Below, one piece after another: positions 7,362 to 14,016 of a stretch of 18,326 nt of DNA. The notes below the pieces were generated by a model that worked only from the letters and a program-made list of their open reading frames with translations, was not told the DNA's origin and did no database searches. This DNA comes from Solirubrobacterales bacterium. Lineage in GTDB: Bacteria; Actinomycetota; Thermoleophilia; Solirubrobacterales; Solirubrobacteraceae. Position 1 is the first letter of the stretch, and every line of letters starts with the position of its first letter. Made by a program: the position numbers and the translations under genes. The DNA lies in assembly GCA_013696535.1 (NCBI GenBank), contig JACCYI010000061.1:1-18326 (forward strand). Reading direction: 5' to 3'.

Positions 7362-7508
7362 TGCCGCGAGGGCGGTGGCATCATCGAGGAAGAACAGCTC
7401 GGTGAAGCGTCCCGGCTGAAGCAGCGGGCGCCGACGCCAATCACGGAACGAGAGGCGGCACGCGATCCAGCGGCGGCCGGCATGTTTGCGACGGATACGA
7501 CCCTCGTG
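7362..7508 (-). pseudogene. Remnant of a conserved uncharacterised actinobacterial protein
   Basis: The minus strand encodes HEGRIRRKHAGRRWIACRL followed by SFRDWRRRPLLQPGRF and TELFFLDDATALAA. I recall this block from an uncharacterised protein family in actinobacteria, in which it is normally followed by GHRPCAEC. Here the frame departs from that pattern after ALAA, and a shifted frame gives RHRANC, so a frameshift near 7360 is likely. No start codon or N-terminal part is preserved. The family identification is from memory and needs a search. Confidence 0.5.
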
Positions 7509-7588
7509 GCCGTGCTGTGACGCTTCCACTGATAGGCGGCCGACCAGGGCGCGCGGGGTCGAGCAAACGTCGTCCTCGCCTCCAGTGC

Positions 7589-7620
7589 TGTACCGTTCGG
7601 AACACGTACCGGTCGGAACA
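7589..7620 (+). promoter_or_regulatory. Two tandem 16-bp imperfect palindromes, likely TetR operators
   Basis: TGTACCGTTCGGAACA (7589-7604) and CGTACCGGTCGGAACA (7605-7620) are adjacent copies with a 16-bp period, 14 of 16 bases identical. Each has CCG-NN-CGG symmetry, and the first also has TGT/ACA ends. They sit 15 nt before the GTG of the SRPBCC gene. The TetR-family gene at 8522 is the third gene of the same unit, so autoregulation is the natural inference. Confidence 0.6.
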
Positions 7621-7634
7621 GCCAGAGGAGCAAA

Positions 7635-8069
7635 GTGACCGTGGCATCGAAGGACATCGAAATTCGGGGCACAACCGAGGCGACCGTTGACCAGGTCTGG
7701 GGCCTGCTCGGGGACAGCACTTCCTGGCCGAGCTGGACGCCCATCGAACAGGCGAAGATCGTCGATCACGGCCGGGACGACGGGCTCGGGGAGGTCCGCA
7801 CGTTCAAGACGGGCCGGGTCACGGTCAAGGAAGAGATCGTCGAACGTCGCGAGCCGCAGCGGCTCAGCTACAAGCTCTTGAGCGGGCTCGCCGTCCGCGA
7901 CTATCGCGCTGACGTCGACCTGACCCGTCGCGGCGACACGACCGAGATCCGCTGGCACACGACCTTCAAGCCGAAGGTCCCCGGCTCGGGCTGGCTCTAT
8001 AGGCGGGCGCTGACGAAGGCAACACAGGACTTCGTCGACGGCCTCGCCGAGCGCGCCACCCGGGCATGA
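7635..8069 (+). CDS. SRPBCC-family protein (polyketide cyclase/dehydrase-like)
   Basis: A 144-residue START/SRPBCC-type protein: DIEIRGTTEATVDQVWGLLGD at the N terminus, then SWPSWTPIEQAKIV, GEVRTFKTGRVTVKEEIVE and TEIRWHTTFKPKVPGSG, and a final long helix (residues 120-142). The fold forms a hydrophobic cavity for lipids or aromatic ligands; the ligand here is unknown. The GTG start at 7635 has GAGGAG at 7625-7630, a good ribosome site. Its stop overlaps the cupin start in an ATGA junction. It is the first gene of a three-gene unit with a cupin protein and a TetR regulator. Confidence 0.85.
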   Translation: MTVASKDIEIRGTTEATVDQVWGLLGDSTSWPSWTPIEQAKIVDHGRDDGLGEVRTFKTGRVTVKEEIVERREPQRLSYKLLSGLAVRDYRADVDLTRRGDTTEIRWHTTFKPKVPGSGWLYRRALTKATQDFVDGLAERATRA

Positions 8070-8488
8070 GCCACCGGGTGTTGACGGCCCTGGACGCCTA
8101 CTGGCGTCCGTCGAACCAGATGGGCGTGCTGAATACCGACCTCGCCAAGCAGCTCGAGGCCGAGACGCTCGGCGCGCGGATGTGGCGCCTGAAGCCCGGC
8201 CAGGCGTCGACCCGCCACCGCCACCGCGGCCAGACGGAGCTGTACGTGGTGCTCGAGGGCGCCGGGCGGCTGCGAGTCGACGGCGAACTGCTCGAGCTGG
8301 AGCCGCTGAGCGCCGTCCTGGTGTCCGCCGACAGCGTCCGACAGGTCTTCAACGACAGTGACGCCGACCAGCTCTGGCTGATCGTCGGCGCCCCGCCCGA
8401 GGCGGGCAACACGCTGGAGATGACGCAGGACCAGCTCGCGTACCTCTATCCCGACGGACCGAAGGCGCTCCCGCCCGAGTTGGGCTAG
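8066..8488 (+). CDS. Cupin-domain protein
   Basis: A 140-residue single-domain cupin. Cupin motif 1 is intact: PGQASTRHRHRGQTELYVVL provides G-x5-H-x-H-x4-E-x6-G, with His51, His53 and Glu58 as metal ligands. Motif 2 is degenerate: VSADSVRQVFND lacks both the PxG turn and the usual histidine, with Arg/Gln at that place. Metal binding would therefore be three-ligand at best. The role could be ligand sensing or a small isomerase or oxygenase activity; the sequence does not decide. It starts in a 4-nt overlap with the SRPBCC gene and is followed after 33 nt by the TetR gene. Confidence 0.85.
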   Translation: MSHRVLTALDAYWRPSNQMGVLNTDLAKQLEAETLGARMWRLKPGQASTRHRHRGQTELYVVLEGAGRLRVDGELLELEPLSAVLVSADSVRQVFNDSDADQLWLIVGAPPEAGNTLEMTQDQLAYLYPDGPKALPPELG

Positions 8489-8521
8489 GCCGGCGGGAAC
8501 GGCGGCGATGGCCGAACTTCT

Positions 8522-9100
8522 ATGAGCGAAGAGAGCCCGTCGGCGCCGAAGCAGCGTCTCCTCGACGAGCTCCTCGTCCACCTCGAGCGACACGGGCTGT
8601 CGGACACCAGCCTGCGGGGCCTCGCGAAGGCAGTCGGCTCGAGTCACCGGATGCTCAGCTACCACTTCGGCTCGCGGCAGGAGCTGCTGACCGAGGTCAG
8701 CCGGACGGTGGAGCGGCAGCAGCGTGACGCGTTCCGGGCGATGCTGGCCGACCCGTCCCGTTCTCCGGTCGAGGTCATGCGGACGATGTACGAGCGCTTC
8801 GTCGACCCGAGCCTGCGCCGTCCCGAACGGCTCTTCTTCGAGCTCTACGCCCGGGCGCTCCTGGATCCGGCCGGCAGCGCCTTCGTCCCCGAGGTCGTCG
8901 AGGCGTGGCTCGATCCGCTCGTCGAGCTCTTCGCTCGGCTCGGCCTCGAAGACGCGGCCGCCGCGGCCGAGGCTCGCCTCGCCATCGCCGTGTCGCGCGG
9001 GCTGTTGCTCGACCTGCTCGCCACGGAGGACCGCGAGGCGGTCCACGCGGCGATGGAGCGGTACATGCTCCGCTTCGAACCCGAAACCGAAAGCGACTGA
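8522..9100 (+). CDS. TetR/AcrR-family transcriptional regulator
   Basis: A 192-residue regulator. The N-terminal DNA-binding domain covers about residues 10-58. Its helix-turn-helix reads TSLRGLAKAVGSSHRMLSYH, followed by FGSRQELL, the standard TetR end of the domain. The Ala-rich C-terminal ligand domain (residues 60-190) is not specific enough to name a ligand. The ATG at 8522 has no clear ribosome site. It probably represses its own unit through the tandem palindromes at 7589-7620. It converges with the PEP-mutase-family gene, leaving about 50 nt between them. Confidence 0.9.
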   Translation: MSEESPSAPKQRLLDELLVHLERHGLSDTSLRGLAKAVGSSHRMLSYHFGSRQELLTEVSRTVERQQRDAFRAMLADPSRSPVEVMRTMYERFVDPSLRRPERLFFELYARALLDPAGSAFVPEVVEAWLDPLVELFARLGLEDAAAAAEARLAIAVSRGLLLDLLATEDREAVHAAMERYMLRFEPETESD

Positions 9101-9149
9101 GGGGAGCGCGCGCGGAGGCGACCGGCGCAGCGGTCGACTCGGTTCAACG

Positions 9150-9965
9150 TTACAAGCGGAAGCCTCGCCCCTCCGCGAGTAGATCGGTGACGCGTCGAGC
9201 ATCCCCGCGATGGAGCCCGCTCGAGTCTCCGCGCAGCAGACGCTTGGCCACGTCGACCATGGCCTCCGCCGCGACCCATGTGAGCCTGCCGCCGACGCTT
9301 ACGCGCTGGGCGCCCGCCTTGAAGAGGTCATCGACGTTGAGATCGGGGCGCGCCAGAGCGTTCAGCGGCGCTGTCGTCGCGCGCTTGACGGCCTTGATCT
9401 CGTTCAGGTCCAGCCCGGGAGCGAACAGCACGTCGGCACCGGCGCCTTCGAAGGCACGCAATCGCCTGATCGTCTCGTCCAGATCCTCGTGCCCGTAAAG
9501 GTGATTGTCGGCTCGAGCGGTCAGCACGAACGGAAAGTCGAGCGCGTGAGCCGCCTGGGCGGCGGCAGCGACGCGCTCTACCGCGTGCTCAAAGTCGTAG
9601 ATGCCCGACGCGGAGTCGAAGTCCTCGATGGAGCCTCCAACCGCTCCCGCGGCCGCTGCGGCGCGAACCGCCGCAGCGACTCCCTCGGGTGCTCGGTCGA
9701 AGCCATTCTCGAGGTCAACGGAAACCGGCAGGTCGGTGGCGGCCGCGATGTTCCGAACGTGAGCGATCGCCTCGTCCAGGCTGACCTCCCCGTCGCTCCG
9801 GCCCAGGGTGAAGGCGAAGCCGGAGCTCGTCGTCGCCAGCGCACAGAATCCCAGCGCGGCCAGGACCGACGCTGCACCGGCGTCCCATGGATTCGGGATG
9901 ACGAACGGCGGCCCTCGGTGCAGGGCTTGGAAGCGGCGACCCTTCTCGACCTGAGTTGCGCCCAC
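9150..9965 (-). CDS. Isocitrate lyase/PEP mutase-family enzyme
   Basis: A 271-residue protein of the ICL/PEPM superfamily, TIM-barrel enzymes that form or break C-C or P-C bonds in oxyacids. Typical segments are FVIPNPWDAGAASVLAALGF, ALATTSSGFAFTLGR, LPVSVDLENGF, GGSIEDFD, FPFVLTARADNHLYG and ADVLFAPGL. The Asp and Glu residues in DLENGF and SIEDFD fit the Mg2+ site. The KKCGH motif of true isocitrate lyase is absent, so this belongs to the 2-methylisocitrate-lyase/carboxyvinyl-carboxyphosphonate-mutase-like group with unknown substrate. The GTG at 9965 is chosen because VEKGRRFQALH is where homologues begin; the frame stays open to a GTG at 10013. The GntR gene lies upstream on the same strand. 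Confidence 0.87.
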   Translation of the reverse strand: MGATQVEKGRRFQALHRGPPFVIPNPWDAGAASVLAALGFCALATTSSGFAFTLGRSDGEVSLDEAIAHVRNIAAATDLPVSVDLENGFDRAPEGVAAAVRAAAAAGAVGGSIEDFDSASGIYDFEHAVERVAAAAQAAHALDFPFVLTARADNHLYGHEDLDETIRRLRAFEGAGADVLFAPGLDLNEIKAVKRATTAPLNALARPDLNVDDLFKAGAQRVSVGGRLTWVAAEAMVDVAKRLLRGDSSGLHRGDARRVTDLLAEGRGFRL

Positions 9966-10294
9966 GTCAAGATGATGCCGCTTCCGCGCGCCGGGCACAC
10001 TCCTACGCCGCACTCACGCTGTCGTCGAGCTGCGGCTCACCGGCGCTCTCGTCGGCCTGCCTCGCGACAAGAGCCAGTGACGTACCAGTGACGTACCTGT
10101 CGCGGCCCGCTCCGCGTCTGTAGCCGGATGTCGATGGCGCCCATCGCGACGGTCGTGGTTGAACTGGGGCAGTCAAAGGATCGGCCGGACGGGAGGCGGG
10201 CAGCCACTCCGGCTTGCCTATCGCGAGGATCGCCGACGTCTGTCCGGAGCCGGTGTCTAGGCTGCCGCCGGCTCACTGACCCCCGTCAGCTCGG
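9966..10294. other. Intergenic stretch between the GntR and PEP-mutase-family genes
   Basis: About 330 bases without a recognisable gene. It contains an exact 11-bp tandem duplication (10075-10096), listed separately. The minus-strand frame is open across it but shows no family features. The promoter of the PEP-mutase-family gene is presumably here; no convincing -10/-35 pair was found. Confidence 0.5.
10075..10096. repeat. 11-bp perfect tandem direct repeat
   Basis: CAGTGACGTAC occurs twice in immediate succession, about 110 nt upstream of the PEP-mutase-family start on the minus strand. An 11-bp period places both copies on the same DNA face, as in some regulator sites, but a simple duplication is equally possible. 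Confidence 0.6.
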
Positions 10295-10960
10295 TCACCG
10301 GCACGTAGCACGGCCCCTCGGGTCGATGAGCGTCTTGAACGTGGCGAGCACGTGCGCTCGCGCGATCGCTTCGGCTGGTTCCGGCTGACCCTCCGCTATG
10401 GCCGCGACCAGCCGATCGTGTTCCTCGGCGACCTCGTCGCCGCGGTGGGCCGGGGCGAGCGAGTCGCGCGTCGAGATGGCGATCCGGTCCCAGACCCGGA
10501 CCAGGACGTCGGCGACGATGGGATTGGCGGCCATGGATGCGATCGCCCCGTGGAAGTTCCGGTTGTGTTCGAGGGCGGCGCTCAGATCGCCGCGGGCGGT
10601 CTCAGCCTTCGCGCGTTCGGCGTGGGCGCGCAGAGTGTCGAGCTCGGCTCTCGGGACCCGGCCGTCGCGCACGCGGCGGGCGGCCGCCTCGGCGGTCAGC
10701 GCCTCGAGCGCCGCCCTGAGCTCGTAGGCATGGCCGATCTCGGCCGGCTCGAGGAGCGGGACGGCCACGCCGCGCCAGGACCCCTCGACGAGCCCGTCCG
10801 CCTGGAGGCGGCGGAGCGCCTCGCGAACCGGCGTCCGGCTCATCCCGAGCCGTTCGGCCAGCGCCACCTCCGCCAGCCGCTCCCCCGGTCGGTACTCGCC
10901 GGCCAGCAACAGCCGTCGCAGGTCGGCGTAAGCGGTGGTCGCCTGGCTCCTGGCCACCAT
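10295..10960 (-). CDS. GntR-family regulator, FCD (FadR) subfamily
   Basis: A 221-residue regulator. The winged helix covers residues 8-75, with RPGERLAEVALAERLGMSRT and PVREALRRLQADGLVE as the HTH and wing. The FCD effector domain follows; it keeps metal-site residues in HNRNFHGAI, EEHDRLV and ARAHVLATF. Such regulators usually respond to organic acids, which fits the PEP-mutase-family enzyme encoded downstream. The start is uncertain. ATG 10960 lies 10 nt past the shared TGTATACA box, suiting a leaderless transcript; ATG 10969 overlaps the box, and the frame is open to 11008. No Shine-Dalgarno site precedes any of them. Confidence 0.88.
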   Translation of the reverse strand: MVARSQATTAYADLRRLLLAGEYRPGERLAEVALAERLGMSRTPVREALRRLQADGLVEGSWRGVAVPLLEPAEIGHAYELRAALEALTAEAAARRVRDGRVPRAELDTLRAHAERAKAETARGDLSAALEHNRNFHGAIASMAANPIVADVLVRVWDRIAISTRDSLAPAHRGDEVAEEHDRLVAAIAEGQPEPAEAIARAHVLATFKTLIDPRGRATCR

Positions 10961-10967
10961 CGCATTC

Positions 10968-10979
10968 ATTGTATACAGT
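10968..10979. promoter_or_regulatory. Shared palindromic box between gntR and osmC-like genes
   Basis: ATTGTATACAGT contains the 8-bp palindrome TGTATACA (10970-10977), close to known FCD-GntR operators of the TNGTNNNACNA type. Because of its symmetry it also supplies a TATACA -10 hexamer on each strand. These end 9 and 10 nt before ATG 10986 (plus) and ATG 10960 (minus). Neither side has a good -35 hexamer. It is probably both operator and bidirectional promoter. Confidence 0.55.
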
Positions 10980-10985
10980 CTTGCC

Positions 10986-11456
10986 ATGCCCGAGCACTCG
11001 TATGGCATCGTGGTCGTGTGGACCGGAGATCGCGGCCGCGGGACTGAGTCGGTTGGCGCCTACGACCGGGCGCACGAGATCCGCATCGACGGCAAGCCGG
11101 CCCTGGCCGCCTCATCGGACCCGGCCTTCCGCGGCGACGCGTCGCGGCACAACCCGGAGGAGCTCTTGGTCGCTTCGCTGTCGAGTTGCCACATGCTCTG
11201 GTTCCTGAACCTCTGCGCGGTTGCCGGCGTCGTCGTGACGGGCTACGAGGACCGCGCCCACGGCGTCATGGTCGAGGAGGCCGACGGCGGCGGGAGCTTC
11301 CGCGAGGTCGTCCTGCAGCCTCGGGTCACCGTCGCGCGCCCGGAGATGGTGGAGGCGGCCCAGGCGCAGCATGAGCGCGCGAACGCCCTGTGCTTCATCG
11401 CCCGCTCGGTCAACTTCCCCGTCCGGCACGAGCCCTCGACCGTCGCGAGATCCTGA
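10986..11456 (+). CDS. OsmC-family protein
   Basis: A 156-residue OsmC/Ohr-fold protein, a family of thiol peroxidases that reduce organic hydroperoxides. Family features are NPEELLVASLSSCHMLWFL, carrying the peroxidatic Cys68, and HERANALCFIARSVNFPV, carrying Cys136, the resolving cysteine. The ATG at 10986 has no ribosome site and is 9 nt after the TATACA box, so the mRNA may be leaderless. The frame is open upstream through the promoter, but that part is not protein-like. Its TGA shares a base with the ATG of the next gene (TGATG). It is divergent from the GntR gene and probably controlled by it. Confidence 0.9.
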   Translation: MPEHSYGIVVVWTGDRGRGTESVGAYDRAHEIRIDGKPALAASSDPAFRGDASRHNPEELLVASLSSCHMLWFLNLCAVAGVVVTGYEDRAHGVMVEEADGGGSFREVVLQPRVTVARPEMVEAAQAQHERANALCFIARSVNFPVRHEPSTVARS

Positions 11457-11782
11457 TGCTGGGTCGCCTGCCCACTTCGGTCGCCGACGTCCGCGTCCCC
11501 GACTCGCCGGCCGCCCGCGAGGCCAAGGCGCTCGCCCGCGACGAGTCGTCGCCCATGCTCTACGGCTACGCCGTGCCCTCCTGCCTTTACGCGGCCCTGC
11601 TCGCCGGCCAGGACGGGACGCGCTACGAGCGTGGCTACCGCAGTGTGTGGGACGTGCTGCGCGTCGCTCCTGCAGTAGTCCGCTCGTTCGAGGCCGGCTC
11701 GGAGGGTCTTGACGTGATCTGCATCGGTGGTCGGAAGCCCAAGGGAGGCGACAGCGAGCGGTTCGATGACTTCTGGGATTGA
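11456..11782 (+). CDS. Small protein of unknown function, coupled to the OsmC-like gene
   Basis: A 108-residue protein that I do not recognise. The N-terminal third is charged (REAKALARDE). The middle has a mildly hydrophobic segment, LYGYAVPSCLYAALLAG, and then GYRSVWDVLRVAPAVVRSF. The end is polar and acidic (DSERFDDFWD). One-base overlap with the OsmC stop shows it belongs to that transcript. Codon use matches its neighbours, so it looks like a real gene. It ends exactly where the remains of a response-regulator gene begin on the other strand, so its 3' end may lie at a rearrangement junction. Confidence 0.65.
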   Translation: MLGRLPTSVADVRVPDSPAAREAKALARDESSPMLYGYAVPSCLYAALLAGQDGTRYERGYRSVWDVLRVAPAVVRSFEAGSEGLDVICIGGRKPKGGDSERFDDFWD

Positions 11783-11919
11783 TCGGCTCGACATCCCCGC
11801 AGCGTGCGTCACGACCGCGAGCCACTCGATGCACGCGAAAGCCCTGGCTGTCGCGCACGAGCCACAAGCTCCGACGCCAATCGCTCATCGTCTTCGACGA
11901 TCAGCATCTGCGCGTCCAT
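11783..11919 (-). pseudogene. N-terminal stub of an OmpR-type response regulator
   Basis: The minus strand from ATG 11919 reads MDAQMLIVEDDERLASELVA, the classic start of a receiver domain with the acidic DD pair. The frame ends at a TGA (11809-11811). After a one-base shift near 11855 the receiver pattern continues as DSQGFRVHRVARGRDA. Beyond that the homology stops next to the end of the small gene at 11782. The phosphorylated Asp, the rest of the receiver, the DNA-binding domain and any sensor kinase are absent. Confidence 0.65.
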
Positions 11920-11966
11920 GCCGGCGGGAGCGCACGAGCTAGCGGGAGCCACCCCGATCGCGAAGG

Positions 11967-11988
11967 TTGACCTGGCGTTGACCTGGCG
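11967..11988 (+). promoter_or_regulatory. 11-bp direct repeat upstream of the exporter operon
   Basis: TTGACCTGGCG is repeated head to tail twice without a gap. Tandem repeats with a 10-11-bp period are the usual binding sites of OmpR-family response regulators. They stand just upstream of the expected -35 position (about 11992) of a TACGGT -10 at 12015-12020, as for an activator. A stub of an OmpR-type regulator lies about 50 nt away. Confidence 0.55.
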
Positions 11989-12014
11989 CTGGCCGGGCGC
12001 TGATCCACGCCGCC

Positions 12015-12020
12015 TACGGT
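12015..12020 (+). promoter_or_regulatory. Possible -10 box of the lipoprotein/ABC operon
   Basis: TACGGT matches the TANNNT pattern, 40 nt before the lipoprotein ATG. The -35 position reads GCCGGG, which is poor, as expected for an activator-dependent promoter. Confidence 0.4.
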
Positions 12021-12059
12021 CACCGCACGATGCAGGACACGTCCCTTCGAGGAGGTCAT

Positions 12060-12659
12060 ATGGGCAAGCGTGCAGCGCTCGCGGCGGGCGTGGCGGTCGT
12101 AGTGATCGGCGCCGCGGGCTGCGGCGCCGCGTCGTCTTCGGGCGGGAGCCAAGCGTCCAAGCCGTCCGCTGCGAACGCCCCGGAGGTCAACCCGGCGGGC
12201 GACATCCCCGACGACCAGGCCTACGTGGCCTACGCGACCCCGGGGGGCGGGTTCACGGTCAAGGTGCCCGAGGGCTGGTCGCGCAGCGCCGCTGGCGGCG
12301 CCGTCGTCTTCACCGACAAGCTCAACACGATCCGCGTCGAGACCACGGCCGCGCAGACACCGCTCACCGCGCGTGACGCCCGGCAGACCGAGTTTCCCAA
12401 GCTGGCGTCCTCGGTGTCGGGCTTCCGGCCGGGCACGGTCACCACGGTCGGGCGCAAGGCGGGCACCGCCGTGCGCATCACCTATTCGGCGAAGGCCAAG
12501 CCCGACCCGGTGACCGGCAAGACCGGCCGGGACGCCGTGGAGCGCTACGTGTTCTTCCACAACGGCAAGGACGTCATCCTCACGCTCTCAGGCCCCAAGG
12601 GCGCAGACAACGTCGACCCGTGGAAGATCGTCACCGACTCGGTGACGTGGTCGCGATGA
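12060..12659 (+). CDS. Secreted lipoprotein, first gene of an ABC/FtsX exporter operon
   Basis: A 199-residue exported lipoprotein. The signal peptide has a basic start (MGKRAAL), a hydrophobic core and the lipobox AAGC with Cys21 as the lipidated residue. A Ser/Gly/Ala-rich linker (residues 22-45) follows. The folded domain, residues 60-199, begins YATPGGGFTVKVPEGWSRS and resembles PsbP/LpqN-like lipoproteins, which often start with an FxVxVPxGW pattern; that resemblance is tentative. GAGGAGG at 12049-12055 is a strong ribosome site for ATG 12060. The stop overlaps the first ATPase gene in an ATGA junction. It is probably the extracytoplasmic partner of the permease, perhaps a substrate-binding or sensor component. 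Confidence 0.85.
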   Translation: MGKRAALAAGVAVVVIGAAGCGAASSSGGSQASKPSAANAPEVNPAGDIPDDQAYVAYATPGGGFTVKVPEGWSRSAAGGAVVFTDKLNTIRVETTAAQTPLTARDARQTEFPKLASSVSGFRPGTVTTVGRKAGTAVRITYSAKAKPDPVTGKTGRDAVERYVFFHNGKDVILTLSGPKGADNVDPWKIVTDSVTWSR

Positions 12660-13321
12660 CCGCCCTCCTGCATGCCGAGTGCTTGTACCGGTTCTTTCAT
12701 GCCGGCGACGATGAGACGCTCGCGCTGCAGGGCGTGTCGCTGGCGGTCCACGGCGGCGAGGTCGTCGCGGTCACTGGGCCTTCTGGTTCGGGCAAGTCGA
12801 CGCTGTTGGCCTGCCTGGCGGGCCTCGACGAGCCCGACGGCGGCGTGGTTCGCGTTGACGGCGAACGACTGTCGCGGCGCTCTGAGGAACAGCGGGCGCG
12901 CATGCGGGCCCGGCGTATCGGCATGCTCTTCCAGCAGGCCAACCTGGTCGGCCATCTCTCGGTCGCCGACAACGTCGCCTTGGCGCAGCGGCTCGCCGGC
13001 TCCTCGCCGCCGGCCGGATGGCGCGCCGAGTTGCTCGAGCACTGCGAAATCACCACGCGCGCCCACGCCCGTCCCAGTCAGCTCTCGGGCGGTGAGTTGG
13101 CGCGCGCGGGCCTGGCGGTCGCGCTTGCCAATGACCCTAGGGTGCTGCTCGCCGACGAGCCCACCGGTGAGCTCGACAGCGTCACTGCCCAGCGCGTGCT
13201 CGAGTTGCTCCACGGCCGTGCCGCCGAGGGCGCCGCGGTGCTCATCGTCACCCATAGCCCAGAGGTTGCCGCTATGTCAGACCGTGAGATCCGCCTGCGC
13301 GACGGGAAGGTCGAGACATGA
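12656..13321 (+). CDS. ABC transporter ATP-binding protein (MacB/LolD type), first copy
   Basis: A 221-residue ATPase of the LolD/MacB/FtsE group. It has Walker A GPSGSGKST at residues 41-49, the Q-loop LFQQANLVGHLSV, the signature LSGGELARAG at 143-152, Walker B VLLADEP at 163-169 with catalytic Glu, the D-loop GELDS and the H-loop His200 (VTH). All catalytic elements are present, but the signature lacks the usual Q-x-Q-R after LSGG. It overlaps the lipoprotein and the second ATPase gene by 4 nt each. It drives the FtsX-type permease encoded two genes downstream. Confidence 0.95.
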   Translation: MTALLHAECLYRFFHAGDDETLALQGVSLAVHGGEVVAVTGPSGSGKSTLLACLAGLDEPDGGVVRVDGERLSRRSEEQRARMRARRIGMLFQQANLVGHLSVADNVALAQRLAGSSPPAGWRAELLEHCEITTRAHARPSQLSGGELARAGLAVALANDPRVLLADEPTGELDSVTAQRVLELLHGRAAEGAAVLIVTHSPEVAAMSDREIRLRDGKVET

Positions 13322-14016
13322 CCTCCGTCTCCGCCGAGGCACTCGTGCTCTGCGAGGGCGCGGCGCGCACATACGGCGACGGCGCGACGGCTACCGTCGC
13401 GCTCCAGCCCACCGACTGCCGGGTCCGTCAGGGCGACCGCGTCGCCCTGATGGGCCCGTCAGGCTCGGGGAAGTCCACCCTGCTTCACCTGATGGCCGGC
13501 CTGGACGATCCGACCGTCGGCACGGTCAGCTGGCCGGGCATCGGTGAGCGCTCGGGCCTGCGGCCCGGGCCGGTGGCCGTGATCTTCCAGGGCCCCAGCC
13601 TGCTGGCGCCCCTCACGGTCGAACAGAACGTGGCGCTGCCGCTGATCCTCGGCGGAGTGGCGGACCCGGCGGCGCACATCGCCGCGCGAGTAGCGCTCGA
13701 GCGACTCGACCTTCGCGAGCTGGCCGACAAGCTCCCCGAGGAGATTTCCGGCGGCCAGGCCCAACGCGTCGCCGTCGCCCGAGCCCTGGCCGGCGAGCCG
13801 AGCCTGATCCTCGCCGACGAGCCGACCGGACAACTGGACCGCACCAACGGCGCAGTTGTCGTCGATGTGCTGCTCGCCGCCGCCGCGCACGCCGGGGCCG
13901 CGCTGGTGGTCTCCACGCACGACCCGACCGTCGCCGAACGCCTGCCCGACATCTGGGCGATGCACAGCGGCCGCCTGACCACCACGAAGCCGAAGGAGGC
14001 AGCATGGTCGCGTTGA
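13318..14016 (+). CDS. ABC transporter ATP-binding protein (MacB/LolD type), second copy
   Basis: A 232-residue ATPase of the same group, clearly diverged from the first copy. It has Walker A GPSGSGKST at residues 46-54, the Q-loop VIFQGPSLLAPLTVEQNVA, the consensus signature ISGGQAQRVAVARAL, Walker B LILADEP with catalytic Glu, and the H-loop STHDP. The start overlaps the first ATPase in an ATGA junction, and the 3' end overlaps the permease by 13 nt. Two different, complete ATPases for one permease suggest a heterodimeric motor on the two halves of the fused permease. Exchange of one ATPase by the other is also possible. Confidence 0.95.
   Translation: MTSVSAEALVLCEGAARTYGDGATATVALQPTDCRVRQGDRVALMGPSGSGKSTLLHLMAGLDDPTVGTVSWPGIGERSGLRPGPVAVIFQGPSLLAPLTVEQNVALPLILGGVADPAAHIAARVALERLDLRELADKLPEEISGGQAQRVAVARALAGEPSLILADEPTGQLDRTNGAVVVDVLLAAAAHAGAALVVSTHDPTVAERLPDIWAMHSGRLTTTKPKEAAWSR

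Larger units (their letters stand above)
7181..7634. other. Divergent intergenic region with operators and a gene remnant
   Basis: About 450 bases between the NTF2-like gene and the SRPBCC gene. It holds a decayed coding fragment on the minus strand (7362-7508) and two tandem operator-like sites (7589-7620), both listed separately. No other gene was recognised. Confidence 0.6.

Noticed and set aside
7997..9202. 401-codon minus-strand open frame opposite the cupin and TetR genes
   Set aside because: It is antisense to two clearly recognised genes and has no domain signature.
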